A stretch of DNA of 64,000 nucleotides, from the NCBI GenBank assembly GCA_963696875.1, contig CAVOLQ010000002.1, positions 372,001 through 436,000 on the forward strand, given 5' to 3'. The position numbers were made by a program, and so were the translations under genes. The stretch is from Albibacterium sp963696875. GTDB lineage: Bacteria > Bacteroidota > Bacteroidia > Sphingobacteriales > Sphingobacteriaceae. Within the stretch, counting starts at the first letter, position 1. Each line of letters opens with the position of its first letter. The notes under the pieces are model-generated. The model was not told the DNA's origin. It worked only from the letters and a program-made list of their open reading frames with translations, and did no database searches. This document shows, one piece after another, positions 43,376-53,029 of this stretch.

Positions 43376-45163
43376 ATGAAGACCATGACTAACCTAGAAA
43401 AACTTATTGCTCTAAGAGAATGGATGCAAAAAGAGAATATTGATGCCTACATCATCACTTCTGCAGATCCTCATATCAGTGAATACCTACCCGATAGATA
43501 CAAGAGTATAGAATGGACTTCCGGATTTACAGGTTCTGCAGGCACCTTGGCGATAACTGCTAATTTCGCAGGATTATGGACCGATAGCCGCTATTTTGTA
43601 CAGGCCGCCGAACAATTAAGTGAAACTGGCTTTGAATTGGTAAAATTAAAAAATCAGGGAGCTGCCGAATATGCAGAATGGCTTAGGGATGCTCTTAAAG
43701 AAGGAGACGTTGTTGCTTTTGATGGAAAGCTCGCTCCTATAGCTATCGCTAAATACCTGAAAGAGATACTTGAAACTAAAGGAATACAGGTACTGGGAGA
43801 TATTGATCTTCTGAGTATAGTATGGACAGATAGACCTTCGTTGCCAACCGACCAAGCTTTTTTATTAGACGAAAAGGCTACCGGAAAGTCTACCCAAAAG
43901 AAGTTAGAAGAAGTAAAAGCACTTTTAAAGAAGAGCGACGCAGACTTCCATTTAATTTCTTCCTTGGATGATATTTCTTGGCTATTCAATATCCGGGGAA
44001 GTGATGTAAAATGTAACCCCGTGGTTTTAAGCTTTGCCCTACTAAGTGAAAATAAAACTCAGCTTTTTATTGATAAAAATAAATTAAAAAAGGAAGACCA
44101 AATAGAACTTGCGAAGGCTGCGGTGACAATCGAGCCCTATGAGGCGATAGAAAATGCATTATTAAACATTCCATCCCGTTCAAAAGTATATGTCGATCCT
44201 AAAAGAAACTGCTACGCTTATTATAAACTGATTCCAGAGTCTTGCCAAATCATTGAAGCCACTAATCCAAGTACCGTTTTAAAAGCAGTTAAAAACGAAG
44301 TTGAACTAGCCCATTCCCACGATACCATGGTGAAGGATGGTGTCGCCCTAAGTCGTTTCTTCTATTGGCTAGAAAACACGATTGGCAAGGAGAAAATCAC
44401 CGAAATAACCATTGCGAAAAAGCTACTTGAATTCAGGAAAGAACAAATAGATTTCGTCGGTGAAAGTTTCGACACCATCGCGGGCTATAAAGCGCATGGG
44501 GCTTTACCACATTATAAAGCTATTCCGAAAAGTGATGCAGAACTAACTGCAGACGGATTGATTTTGATTGATTCAGGTGGACAATACAGAACCGGCACCA
44601 CGGATATTACCCGGGTTATTTCTCTTGGGAATGTAACTTCAGAACAGCAAAAAGATTACACGCTTGTGCTTAAATCAATGATTGAGGGAAGTTCTACCTA
44701 TTTTCCACAAGGAACTAAAGGCTATCAAATTGATGCTATCACTAGGAAACCCTTATGGGATCACTTAAGGAATTATGGACATGGAACGGGTCATGGTGTT
44801 GGTTTTTTTCTAAATGTTCACGAAGGACCACAAGTTTTCAATACAGCTGCTATTGATATTGCTATCGATCCTAATATGATCACTTCCATTGAACCGGGAC
44901 TTTATAGGGAAGGACATTATGGTATCCGAATTGAGAACCTTGTTATTAGCCAACTAGATAAAGAGAATTACTTCGGCCAATTTATGAGCTTTGAAACCTT
45001 AACCCTTTGTTATATTGATACTATTTTGGTTGATAAAGCATTTTTAGAACCCAAACATATTAATTGGCTAAACGCTTACCATAAAACGGTCTACGATAAG
45101 CTTTCCGTTCATTTGAATACAGAAGAACAAGAGTGGCTGAAAGAGAAAACCAGAGCAATCTAA
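43376..45163 (+). CDS. aminopeptidase P family (M24) Xaa-Pro aminopeptidase
   Basis: This is a 595-residue metallopeptidase with three parts: two creatinase-like N-domains (about 1-310) and the M24 pita-bread domain (about 320-540). Metal ligands are visible in LIDSGGQYRTGTTDITR (two Asp, near 401), GHGTGHGVGFF (His, near 465), SIEPGLY (Glu, near 503) and IRIENLV (Glu, near 517). It removes an N-terminal residue next to proline. The long three-domain form resembles eukaryotic XPNPEP1. No signal peptide, so cytoplasmic. mazG starts 2 bases after its stop. Confidence 0.93.
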   Translation: MKTMTNLEKLIALREWMQKENIDAYIITSADPHISEYLPDRYKSIEWTSGFTGSAGTLAITANFAGLWTDSRYFVQAAEQLSETGFELVKLKNQGAAEYAEWLRDALKEGDVVAFDGKLAPIAIAKYLKEILETKGIQVLGDIDLLSIVWTDRPSLPTDQAFLLDEKATGKSTQKKLEEVKALLKKSDADFHLISSLDDISWLFNIRGSDVKCNPVVLSFALLSENKTQLFIDKNKLKKEDQIELAKAAVTIEPYEAIENALLNIPSRSKVYVDPKRNCYAYYKLIPESCQIIEATNPSTVLKAVKNEVELAHSHDTMVKDGVALSRFFYWLENTIGKEKITEITIAKKLLEFRKEQIDFVGESFDTIAGYKAHGALPHYKAIPKSDAELTADGLILIDSGGQYRTGTTDITRVISLGNVTSEQQKDYTLVLKSMIEGSSTYFPQGTKGYQIDAITRKPLWDHLRNYGHGTGHGVGFFLNVHEGPQVFNTAAIDIAIDPNMITSIEPGLYREGHYGIRIENLVISQLDKENYFGQFMSFETLTLCYIDTILVDKAFLEPKHINWLNAYHKTVYDKLSVHLNTEEQEWLKEKTRAI

Positions 45164-45165
45164 AC

Positions 45166-45975
45166 ATGGCTATAATTCCACCCCAAGAAGAGAGTTCACC
45201 GGGATTAGCGTTCGAACGCTTATTAACAGTCCTAAACACCTTGCGAAGCGAATGCCCTTGGGATAAAAAACAAACGATGCTAAGCTTAAGGCATCTCAGC
45301 ATTGAGGAGCTTTATGAATTAACAGATGCTATACTTGACAATGATCTTCCAGAGATTAAAAAGGAGCTGGGAGATATTATGATGCATCTGGTATTTTACG
45401 CTAAAATTGCTGAGGAACAAAAAGCTTTTGATATTACAGAGGTTTTAAATTCGGTATGTGAGAAATTGATTAGTCGCCACCCCCACATCTATGGTGATGT
45501 TTCCGTAAGCAATGAAGAAGATGTTAAAAGAAATTGGGAACAACTAAAACTCAAAGAAGGGAATAAATCTGTACTATCAGGGGTGCCAAAATCTCTTCCC
45601 GCCTTAGTTAAAGCCTATCGCATTCAAGATAAAGTAAAAGGGGTTGGCTTTGACTGGGACAATAAGTCTCAAGTTTGGGAAAAAGTAGAGGAGGAAATCC
45701 AAGAATTTAAAGAAGAATTTAATATTGAAGATCCTGGCCTAATCGATCAAGATAAAGCTGAAGGTGAATTCGGCGACATCTTGTTTTCTCTAATCAATTA
45801 TGCACGATTTTTAAACATCAACCCTGAATCAGCTCTTGAAAAAACCAATAAGAAATTTATTAAACGATTCAGCTATCTTGAAGAGCAATCCAAGAGGGAT
45901 GGTAAAAACCTTCATGAGATGAGCCTGACAGAAATGGACAAATACTGGAACGAAGCCAAAAAGATAAACGAATAA
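45166..45975 (+). CDS. mazG: nucleoside triphosphate pyrophosphohydrolase MazG
   Basis: MazG hydrolyses NTPs and dNTPs to monophosphates plus pyrophosphate and limits mutagenic nucleotides and (p)ppGpp signalling. The 269-residue protein has two MazG domains: residues about 20-120 with EELYELTDAI and ELGDIMMHLVFYAKI, and about 155-265 with EEIQEFKEEF and FGDILFSLINYARF. The open frame extends back to 45133 inside the aminopeptidase gene; ATG 45166, right after that stop, is the natural start. Convergent with the permease gene 20 bases away. Confidence 0.94.
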   Translation: MAIIPPQEESSPGLAFERLLTVLNTLRSECPWDKKQTMLSLRHLSIEELYELTDAILDNDLPEIKKELGDIMMHLVFYAKIAEEQKAFDITEVLNSVCEKLISRHPHIYGDVSVSNEEDVKRNWEQLKLKEGNKSVLSGVPKSLPALVKAYRIQDKVKGVGFDWDNKSQVWEKVEEEIQEFKEEFNIEDPGLIDQDKAEGEFGDILFSLINYARFLNINPESALEKTNKKFIKRFSYLEEQSKRDGKNLHEMSLTEMDKYWNEAKKINE

Positions 45976-45995
45976 AAAATTGAACCTCAACCGTC

Positions 45996-47216
45996 TTATT
46001 TAAATGAAATTGCCTTTATGGGGCTAATTCTACTCACCAATCCAGAAGGGATTAGTAAGGCTAAGAGGCAGATTGCCATGATGCCGATATTTAAAAAGAT
46101 TACGTCAGAAATTTTTAACGATATCGGCACATAAGAAATGTAATAAGAAGCTTCGTCCAATTTAAAGAAATGGGTAAGATCCTGAAAATAACAGATGCCC
46201 AAGCCTAAAAGGTTCCCTACTAATAAGCCTATACTTATCAAATAAATGGCATTGTATAAAAAGACCCTTCTTATTCCTCCGTTTGAAAAGCCCAAAGCCT
46301 TTAAAATTCCAATCATTTCAGTACGTTCCAAAATCATGATTAACAAGGCTGAAATCATATTTATAATAGCGACGATCAACATTAGAATAAAAATCACCTC
46401 TGTGTTCACGTCCAACAAGTCTAACCATTTGAAAACTTGTGGAAACTGATCTTCAACACTCAATGCGCGTAATTCTATCGGCAAACTGTTAAAGACAGCC
46501 TTCGTCTCTTGCGATAAATTTTCAAAGTTATCTATCTTTATTTCATAAGCTCCAACCTCGTTCGACTCCCAATCATTTAAACGTTGAATCAAACTCAAAT
46601 CGCCTATTACGTACGTTTGATCTACATCCTCTACGCCCAAACTATAAATTCCTACGACGGTTAGTTTTCTCTTTCTTAAAGGTTCTTGAACAAAATACAT
46701 AATAAAACTTTCTCCGACATTCAAATTCATTCGGTTTGCTGTGACTTTGGAAATAATGACCTGTTCTTTAGCTTTCTCTTCATCAGAAAAATCGATACCC
46801 TCACCATCAATTAAAATCTTGGAAATATAGCTTTGATCGTATTTTTCACTAATTCCTTTAAGCACCACTCCTTCTACTTCATCATTTGCATTAATAATTG
46901 CAGGTTTCGTTGCAATGGGTTGAATCTTATCAATACCTTTCAATTGCATAAGCGCTGCCTTCGAAGAATCGCTTAATATAAAAGGGGTATTATCATACGA
47001 GCTATTTAAATCAAATTTAAAGACTGAAATATCTCCAGCGAAGCCTCTTTGTTTAGAAATAACCTCCTGCTTAAAACCACGAAGTACAGCCAAAGACAAA
47101 ATCATAACTGTTAATCCCAATATTATACCTGTAATTGCGACACGTACAATCAATCTCGAAAAGGTACGATTTCCTTTAGTAGTGATTCTCTTTGCAAGGA
47201 ATAATGGAAAGTTCAT
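45996..47216 (-). CDS. LolC/LolE-like ABC transporter permease
   Basis: This is a 406-residue FtsX/MacB-type permease: one N-terminal helix (about 22-45), a large periplasmic domain (about 50-270), and three C-terminal helices (about 275-300, 320-345, 372-395). The start (NFPLFLAKRITTKGNRTFSRL) and VLRGFKQEV segment match LolC/LolE, which extract lipoproteins from the inner membrane for transfer to the outer membrane. The ATPase (LolD) is not adjacent, so assignment to lipoprotein sorting is likely but not certain. It is divergent from fmt. Confidence 0.88.
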   Translation of the reverse strand: MNFPLFLAKRITTKGNRTFSRLIVRVAITGIILGLTVMILSLAVLRGFKQEVISKQRGFAGDISVFKFDLNSSYDNTPFILSDSSKAALMQLKGIDKIQPIATKPAIINANDEVEGVVLKGISEKYDQSYISKILIDGEGIDFSDEEKAKEQVIISKVTANRMNLNVGESFIMYFVQEPLRKRKLTVVGIYSLGVEDVDQTYVIGDLSLIQRLNDWESNEVGAYEIKIDNFENLSQETKAVFNSLPIELRALSVEDQFPQVFKWLDLLDVNTEVIFILMLIVAIINMISALLIMILERTEMIGILKALGFSNGGIRRVFLYNAIYLISIGLLVGNLLGLGICYFQDLTHFFKLDEASYYISYVPISLKISDVIFLNIGIMAICLLALLIPSGLVSRISPIKAISFK

Positions 47217-47279
47217 TCAGTTTTTTTATTTTTTGTAACTTAGCAAAGTTAAGTATTGAAGAGAATTAAAGTAATATTT

Positions 47280-48197
47280 ATGAAGATAGTTTTTATGGGT
47301 ACGCCCGATTTTGCAGTTGCCTCGTTGGAAGCATTATTAAATGCAGGTGAAAATATAGTAGCCGTCGTCACCGCACCTGATAAACCAGCGGGTCGAGGGC
47401 AAAAAATGCAAAGTTCAGCTGTAAAAACCTTCGCTGTAGAACATAATATACCAGTCTTACAACCAATAAAACTAAAGGATGTTACTTTTTTAAATGAGCT
47501 GAAAGCTTTCAATGCTGATCTTCAGGTTGTGGTCGCCTTCCGAATGTTACCGGAAGTGGTGTGGAATATGCCACCAAAAGGAACTATAAACCTTCATGCA
47601 TCCCTCTTGCCACAATATCGAGGTGCCGCACCCATTAATCATGTACTTATCAACGGTGAAAAAATAACGGGAGTGAGTACGTTTTTTCTAAGCCATGATA
47701 TTGATACAGGAAACATTCTTTTCAGTGAAGAAGTGGCTATCCTTCCAGAAGATACGGCTGGTGATTTGCATGACCGACTGATGACAACAGGAGCTCAATT
47801 ATTAGTGAGGACTGTAAAGGCAATTGAAGAAGGTGTTTTTAAAGAAACAGTCCAACCGCAAGATGACGTAAACCTAAAGCAAGCTCCCAAAATATTTAAA
47901 GAAGATTGTGTAATTAATTGGGCACAACCTACACAAAAAATAAATGATTTTATTCGGGGGTTAAGTCCTTACCCCACTGCATATACTACATTGCATGACA
48001 AAGTTTTAAAAATATTCAAAGCCACTCCAGAAATTACAAAAGTCAGTGAAGCTCCCGGAAGCATAATTAGTGACGAAAAGTCCTTTATCAAATTTGCTTG
48101 TACTGATGGGTATATTAAAATTGAAGACCTTCAATTACAAGGAAAAAAGAGAATGAAAACCGAAGACTTTTTAAGGGGATATCGTTTTCCGGGATAA
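47280..48197 (+). CDS. fmt: methionyl-tRNA formyltransferase
   Basis: Fmt formylates initiator methionyl-tRNA. The 305-residue protein has the formyltransferase domain (about 1-190), with MGTPDFAVASLEAL at the start, NLHASLLPQYRGAAPINH near 109, and DIDTGNI near 143 (catalytic Asn, His, Asp). The C-terminal OB-like tRNA-binding domain follows (about 205-300). The TTG at 47256 is rejected because ATG 47280 (MKIVFMGTP) matches all relatives. Its stop is 1 base from that of the PabC-like gene (convergent). Confidence 0.95.
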   Translation: MKIVFMGTPDFAVASLEALLNAGENIVAVVTAPDKPAGRGQKMQSSAVKTFAVEHNIPVLQPIKLKDVTFLNELKAFNADLQVVVAFRMLPEVVWNMPPKGTINLHASLLPQYRGAAPINHVLINGEKITGVSTFFLSHDIDTGNILFSEEVAILPEDTAGDLHDRLMTTGAQLLVRTVKAIEEGVFKETVQPQDDVNLKQAPKIFKEDCVINWAQPTQKINDFIRGLSPYPTAYTTLHDKVLKIFKATPEITKVSEAPGSIISDEKSFIKFACTDGYIKIEDLQLQGKKRMKTEDFLRGYRFPG

Positions 48198-48198
48198 A

Positions 48199-49065
48199 TT
48201 ATCGCGTTTCTAATTTATCTGATTTCCACTTTTCTATTTTCAACTGCAAATCTTTAGATAGTTTATTAAAGAAACGCTTCTTTTTATAGCCCAATACCCA
48301 TTGCACACCGTGCACTGCATTGGTTATAAAAAGTTCTTCTGCTTCATTTAATATTCCCGGATTTATTTGTGCTTCAATAACCTGAATATCATTTTTAAGG
48401 GCGACTTCCATCACTACCCTTCGCATTACTCCATCTACACAACCCTCACTTAAAGCCGGTGTATATAATGCATTTTGATACCAAACAAAAACATTCGAAC
48501 CCGACGCTTCACATAAAAAACCGTTTTCATTCAAAAGTATAACTTCATCAAAGCCAAGACTTTTTCGGTAAATCCCAGCCATAACATAAAGCAAAGCATT
48601 ATTAGATTTCAGCTGAGAAAAATCGTTGATAGGCTTCTTATGATCTTTAAAAATATCAATAATAATTCCAGCAGAATTATGAGAGTTTACTAAAACATTT
48701 AGGGCCGCGGCTTCTATTAAAAAAGCGGCCTTATTTGTTTCAGGAGAATAAAGTCCTCCTCCTTCTCTAAATACACTTAATCGGATTCTTACTGGACCTT
48801 GAAGATTATTTCGCTTCACCAATTGAATAACTTGTTGACGGATAAAAAACGAATCCAACAGCTTCTCGCCTTCTAATTTCAAAATCTTCGTTCCTTTAGT
48901 TAGGCGTTCGATATGGTAATCTAAAAAGGGAATATCGCCGTTTTCCCACCGCATGCTTTCAAACAAACCATCGCCATAACGGAAACTTCGATTATGAATA
49001 TCGATGACTTTATCACCGCTCTCAATTAAAGTCCCATTATAATTAAAATAATGTTTATTTCCCAT
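48199..49065 (-). CDS. class IV aminotransferase, aminodeoxychorismate lyase-like
   Basis: This is a 288-residue fold-type IV PLP enzyme (branched-chain aminotransferase, D-amino acid aminotransferase or PabC). Landmarks: HNRSFRYGDGLFESMRW (near 29), the PLP-binding Lys in FSQLKSNNALLYVMA (near 152), and LCEASGSNVFVW (near 190). The conservation near GLFES and the shared pathway with pabB at 58764 suggest aminodeoxychorismate lyase (folate synthesis), but D-amino acid aminotransferase is not excluded. Convergent with fmt. Confidence 0.8.
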   Translation of the reverse strand: MGNKHYFNYNGTLIESGDKVIDIHNRSFRYGDGLFESMRWENGDIPFLDYHIERLTKGTKILKLEGEKLLDSFFIRQQVIQLVKRNNLQGPVRIRLSVFREGGGLYSPETNKAAFLIEAAALNVLVNSHNSAGIIIDIFKDHKKPINDFSQLKSNNALLYVMAGIYRKSLGFDEVILLNENGFLCEASGSNVFVWYQNALYTPALSEGCVDGVMRRVVMEVALKNDIQVIEAQINPGILNEAEELFITNAVHGVQWVLGYKKKRFFNKLSKDLQLKIEKWKSDKLETR

Positions 49066-49108
49066 TGATAAAATCTACTATTAAATTCCTTATTATTTCT
49101 AAAACTTA

Positions 49109-50158
49109 TCAATTTAGTGAGTCATTGTCCCGATCATACTGCACATAGGAGCGCCATTTTTCTAAGCATAAACGAAAGTCCTCAGGTAAATCTGCCTCAA
49201 AGGCTACTTCCTTCTTTGAACCCGGATGCAAAAAGCCGATTGCTTGAGCATGCAACGCTTGCCTAGGCAACAGCCTAAAGCAATTCTCCACGAATTGTTT
49301 GTATTTATTAAACATAGTCCCTTTAAGAACCTTATCTCCACCATACATGGCATCGTTAAACAAAGGATGGCCGATCGATTGAAGATGAGTTCGGATTTGA
49401 TGTGTCCGTCCAGTTTCTAGCTGACATTCAATTAAGGTAACATAGCCTAATCGCTCAACTACTTTAAAATGCGTAACCGACCATTTTCCTTTCTCTTCGT
49501 CGTCATACATTGCCATAATTCGGCGATCCTTTTGATGCCTGCCTATATAGCCTGTTATAGTTCCATCTTTCTCAATATCCCCCCACACCAAAGCAATATA
49601 TTTTCTAGTGATTGAATGATCAAAAAACTGCTTAGCAAGGAAAGTCATTGCAAATTCATTCTTAGCGATTACTAGCAGCCCGCTCGTATCTTTATCAATT
49701 CGATGCACCAAACCAGGTCTACCATCATTCCCCGGCAATTCTGGCAAAGTACTAAAATGATATACTAGGGCGTTTACCAAAGTACCATCGTAATTATTAA
49801 ACCCTGGATGAACGACCATTCCAGCTTCTTTGTTAACAATTAATACATCATCGTCTTCGTAAGGAATAACTAAAGGAATATTTTCAGGATAAACCTCCCG
49901 ATCTCGGGGAGGATCTGGTAATACAACCGTAATTACATCACCAGGCTTTACTTTATAACTCGCTTTTATTTCCTGATCATTGACTCGTACACTTCCTGCT
50001 AAAATCGCATTCTTTATTCGATTTCTCGTAGCATTCTCAACTCGATGCATCAAAAACTTATCGATACGAAGTAAGCTTTGCCCTTTATCCACTACTAAAC
50101 GTAAATGCTCAAAAAGATCTTGCTCTTCGCTTTCGTTTAAGTCTAATTCAACTGTCAT
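49109..50158 (-). CDS. rluD: ribosomal large subunit pseudouridine synthase (RluD type)
   Basis: This is a 349-residue RluA-family enzyme: an S4 RNA-binding domain (about 32-90; LLRIDKFLMHRVENATRNRI) followed by the catalytic domain. The catalytic Asp is in GLVHRIDKDTSGLLVIAKN (near 158), and GRTHQIRTHLQSIGHPLFND lies near 256. RluD modifies U1911/1915/1917 of 23S rRNA. The frame extends to 50218 but a TATTTTTG box ends 4 bases from ATG 50158 and would be inside that longer protein, so 50158 is chosen. Confidence 0.93.
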   Translation of the reverse strand: MTVELDLNESEEQDLFEHLRLVVDKGQSLLRIDKFLMHRVENATRNRIKNAILAGSVRVNDQEIKASYKVKPGDVITVVLPDPPRDREVYPENIPLVIPYEDDDVLIVNKEAGMVVHPGFNNYDGTLVNALVYHFSTLPELPGNDGRPGLVHRIDKDTSGLLVIAKNEFAMTFLAKQFFDHSITRKYIALVWGDIEKDGTITGYIGRHQKDRRIMAMYDDEEKGKWSVTHFKVVERLGYVTLIECQLETGRTHQIRTHLQSIGHPLFNDAMYGGDKVLKGTMFNKYKQFVENCFRLLPRQALHAQAIGFLHPGSKKEVAFEADLPEDFRLCLEKWRSYVQYDRDNDSLN

Positions 50159-50162
50159 TTTG

Positions 50163-50192
50163 CAAAAATAAGAACTGTTTAACCAAAACAAC
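50163..50192 (-). promoter_or_regulatory. promoter of rluD, abutting its start codon
   Basis: On the minus strand GTTG (50192-50189), 18 bases, TATTTTTG (50170-50163), then 4 bases and the ATG. The message is predicted to be leaderless. Confidence 0.5.
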
Positions 50193-50238
50193 CCTACTTT
50201 CGTCATTTTTCTATCCAATATTTGTAATTTTACGCTAC

Positions 50239-51138
50239 ATGAATGAATTTAATGTTTACAGCCCCGTACAAACGCTATCTCTCCCTTCTTTAAAAGCAAA
50301 AAACATTCGCGTGGACGTCAAACGAGATGACATGATCCATCCGTTTATTTCTGGGAACAAATGGCGTAAATTAAAATACATTATAAAACAAGCAATCACT
50401 GAAAATTGCGATCACCTAGTTACCTTTGGAGGTGCTTGGTCAAACCACACTTTAGCCACTGCATGCCTAAGCGCTAGTTTGGGTTTCAAAAGCACAGCAT
50501 ATATACGTGGGGAATTGGTAGAAAATCCTGTTCTACAACTTTGTCAAGTTTTTGGCATGAAGCTTATTTTCACTGACCGAGAGAAATATAAAAACAAAAG
50601 AGAGCTGTTCAACGAATACCATAAGGAAGACCCCAAAGCCTTCTTTATCGACGAGGGAGGCTTCTCTCTAGAAGCAGCGAAAGGCTGCGAAGAAATTATG
50701 GATGGCCTTCCGGAACATTATGACCATATTTTCTGTGCTTGCGGAACTGGCGCAACTTTAGCTGGAATTGCAAAAGGCTCCGAAGAACATCAACCGGATG
50801 CCGTAATTCATGGAATTCCGGTATTAAAAGGAGGAGATTTCATTTGGAATGCCGTGCATTCTCTACATCCCAGTTTAAAAAATGTGAGGTTGCATTTGGA
50901 CTACCATTTTGGCGGCTATGCAAAAACAAAACCTAATTTAATAGAATTTATCAAAGACTTTTGCTCTTCCACTGGATTGTTGATTGAGCCTGTTTATACA
51001 GGGAAAGTATTTTTTTCGGTATTTGATTTAATTGAAAAAAACTACATTCAACCTGGTGAAAAAATATTAATTATCCATACTGGAGGCTTGACGGGCTTTA
51101 TGGGAAATTACAATCTCTTTGCCAATAAACCCACATGA
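50239..51138 (+). CDS. PLP-dependent D-cysteine desulfhydrase/ACC deaminase family protein
   Basis: This is a 299-residue fold-type II PLP enzyme. The PLP-binding Lys is in PFISGNKWRKLKYII (near 38); GGAWSNHTLATACL (near 66) and CGTGATLAGIAKG (near 173) form the cofactor and substrate site. The family includes ACC deaminase and D-cysteine desulfhydrase; the short length (ACC deaminases are about 340) fits the Bacteroidota desulfhydrase-like subgroup. Reaction is not certain. It is preceded by an 80-base divergent spacer shared with rluD. Confidence 0.86.
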   Translation: MNEFNVYSPVQTLSLPSLKAKNIRVDVKRDDMIHPFISGNKWRKLKYIIKQAITENCDHLVTFGGAWSNHTLATACLSASLGFKSTAYIRGELVENPVLQLCQVFGMKLIFTDREKYKNKRELFNEYHKEDPKAFFIDEGGFSLEAAKGCEEIMDGLPEHYDHIFCACGTGATLAGIAKGSEEHQPDAVIHGIPVLKGGDFIWNAVHSLHPSLKNVRLHLDYHFGGYAKTKPNLIEFIKDFCSSTGLLIEPVYTGKVFFSVFDLIEKNYIQPGEKILIIHTGGLTGFMGNYNLFANKPT

Positions 51139-51260
51139 GTTCGCAAAACTCCCATCAGAAATAAATAACCACTCTTGATAGAAAACACCATTTTATTACA
51201 ATGAAAAACGATAAACAATATCTATACTTTCCAACAATGAATCTTTTAATTCTTTTTTAG

Positions 51261-51268
51261 TATATTTG
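51261..51268 (+). promoter_or_regulatory. -7 box of lat
   Basis: TATATTTG is a perfect TAnnTTTG match 22 bases before the lat ATG. The -33 region has no TTTG. Confidence 0.5.
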
Positions 51269-51290
51269 AGATTAACCAAAATCCTAAATT

Positions 51291-52622
51291 ATGTATAAGA
51301 TATCAGTTAGTCCAAATGAGACTATTGCTACCCTAAGCAAACATATTTTAGCGGACGGGTATGACATGGTCTTTGATATGGAAAAAAGTCATGGTGTATA
51401 CTTTTACGATTCTAAATACAATAGAGAATTATTAGATTTTTTCACTTGCTTTGCTTCCGTTCCTCTAGGCTATAATCATCCTAAAATGACAGGAGATACT
51501 GAATTCAAAAAAAATCTACTCCTAGCCGCTATGGCCAACCCTTCTAATTCCGATGTCTATACAACTCAATTTGCCGATTTTGTTGATACTTTTTCAAGGG
51601 TAGGAATACCTTCCTATTTACCACATGCATTTTTCATCGCTGGAGGTGCTTTGGCCGTTGAAAATGCCCTTAAAACGGCGATGGACTGGAAAGTACAAAA
51701 AAACTTCCAAAAAGGACACCTGAAAGAGCGTGGCTTCAAAGTAATACATTTTGAAAAAGCATTCCATGGACGCTCTGGCTATACTTTAAGTTTAACAAAT
51801 ACTTTAGAAGATAAGACAAAATGGTATGCGAAATTTGATTGGCCAAGGATTACTACACCCTATATTAATTTTCCATTTTCAGACGAAAATTACGAGGATT
51901 TAAAAATAAGGGAGGCAAAGTCCATTTCACAGATCAAACAAGCCTTTGCAGATAATAAAGACGATATTTGCGCTATTATAATTGAACCTATTTTAGCAGA
52001 AGGCGGTGACCTCCATCTTCGTAAAGAGTTCTTTGAGGAGCTAAGAAAATTAGCTGATGAAAACGAGGCTTTATTAATTTACGATGAAATACAAACTGGC
52101 GTAGGATTAACTGGTAAATTTTGGTGCCATGAACATTTCGGCGTAAATGCACGACCTGATATAATCGCTTTTGGGAAAAAGATGCAAGTATGTGGAATTT
52201 TAGCCAGTGAACGAGTAGACGAAATAAAAACTAACGTATTCAAGGTGTCTTCTAGAATTAATTCGACTTGGGGAGGCAATTTGGTGGATATGGTGCGCGC
52301 AAGTAAGGTATTACAGATTATTGAAGAAGACAATTTGCTCGAAAAAGCCACACAAACTGGCGACTACTTACTTGAAAAACTACAAGAACTAGCTGAGGAA
52401 TTTTCCCTCATCACCAATGTTCGAGGAAGAGGTTTGCTATCGGCTTTCGATTTTCCCAGCCAAGAAAAACGAGATGCTTTCTTAAAGAAAGGTCTTCAAA
52501 ACAATGTTTTATTTTTAGGTTGTGGAAGTCGATCGATACGGTTTAGACCAGCATTAATAATGGAAAAAGAACATATTGACAAAGGAGTTGAAGTCATCAA
52601 GAAAATAATAAAAGAAATTTAA
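51291..52622 (+). CDS. lat: L-lysine 6-transaminase
   Basis: Lat moves the epsilon-amino group of lysine to 2-oxoglutarate, giving aminoadipate semialdehyde. The 443-residue class III aminotransferase has FASVPLGYNHPK near 56, FHGRSGYTLSLTN near 160, the PLP Asp in IYDEIQTGVGLTGKF (near 263), and the PLP Lys in AFGKKMQVCG (near 300). The start SVSPNETIATLSKHI and IIEPILAEGGDLHLRKEF match the Lat family rather than ornithine or GABA enzymes. A hypothetical gene starts 2 bases after its stop. Aminoadipate semialdehyde dehydrogenase is not in the window. Confidence 0.93.
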   Translation: MYKISVSPNETIATLSKHILADGYDMVFDMEKSHGVYFYDSKYNRELLDFFTCFASVPLGYNHPKMTGDTEFKKNLLLAAMANPSNSDVYTTQFADFVDTFSRVGIPSYLPHAFFIAGGALAVENALKTAMDWKVQKNFQKGHLKERGFKVIHFEKAFHGRSGYTLSLTNTLEDKTKWYAKFDWPRITTPYINFPFSDENYEDLKIREAKSISQIKQAFADNKDDICAIIIEPILAEGGDLHLRKEFFEELRKLADENEALLIYDEIQTGVGLTGKFWCHEHFGVNARPDIIAFGKKMQVCGILASERVDEIKTNVFKVSSRINSTWGGNLVDMVRASKVLQIIEEDNLLEKATQTGDYLLEKLQELAEEFSLITNVRGRGLLSAFDFPSQEKRDAFLKKGLQNNVLFLGCGSRSIRFRPALIMEKEHIDKGVEVIKKIIKEI

Positions 52623-52624
52623 AA

Positions 52625-53014
52625 TTGAGTAAAAAACAAGTAAAGTGGTTAAGTTTTTTTGTCGGCTTAACTCTTCTCATTATCGTGTTTGACTCCCAAA
52701 TGTTGAGCCAACCATCAAAGCTAAAAGGCAATTTCAAGGAGGTTGCCTTTTATAGAAATGAAAACAATGATGGACCAGTTGTTCGTATTTATTCTGTAAC
52801 GGTCGAAAATCCTAGTGACGCTGACTACAAAGGCTACGGCGATGCGATGCCTTATACCTTATATGGCAACACGAAAGTTTATTTTTTCGATGTAAAGGAC
52901 CCTGCTCCCACCCAGTTAAAGTTTTCCTACCCGCATTTTGACACTACCAAATACAAGCCCACTAAACTATATGAACGGAATGGCGCCGATAAAAAGAGTG
53001 TACGAGATTTTTAA
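52625..53014 (+). CDS. hypothetical membrane-anchored or exported protein, TTG start
   Basis: This is a 129-residue protein that I do not recognise. One N-terminal hydrophobic segment (about 8-22) could be a signal anchor; the rest is rich in Tyr, Lys and Asp with many short beta-prone stretches (EVAFYRNENNDGPVVRIY). The frame starts at TTG, 2 bases after the lat stop, and contains no ATG before the hydrophobic segment, so a TTG start coupled to lat is likely. Convergent with bshB1, 15 bases away. Confidence 0.65.
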   Translation: MSKKQVKWLSFFVGLTLLIIVFDSQMLSQPSKLKGNFKEVAFYRNENNDGPVVRIYSVTVENPSDADYKGYGDAMPYTLYGNTKVYFFDVKDPAPTQLKFSYPHFDTTKYKPTKLYERNGADKKSVRDF

Positions 53015-53029
53015 TCTAAAAGAATCGAC

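Noticed and set aside
50159..50218. Upstream extension of rluD
   Set aside because: It covers the probable promoter, and the extra residues resemble no RluD start.
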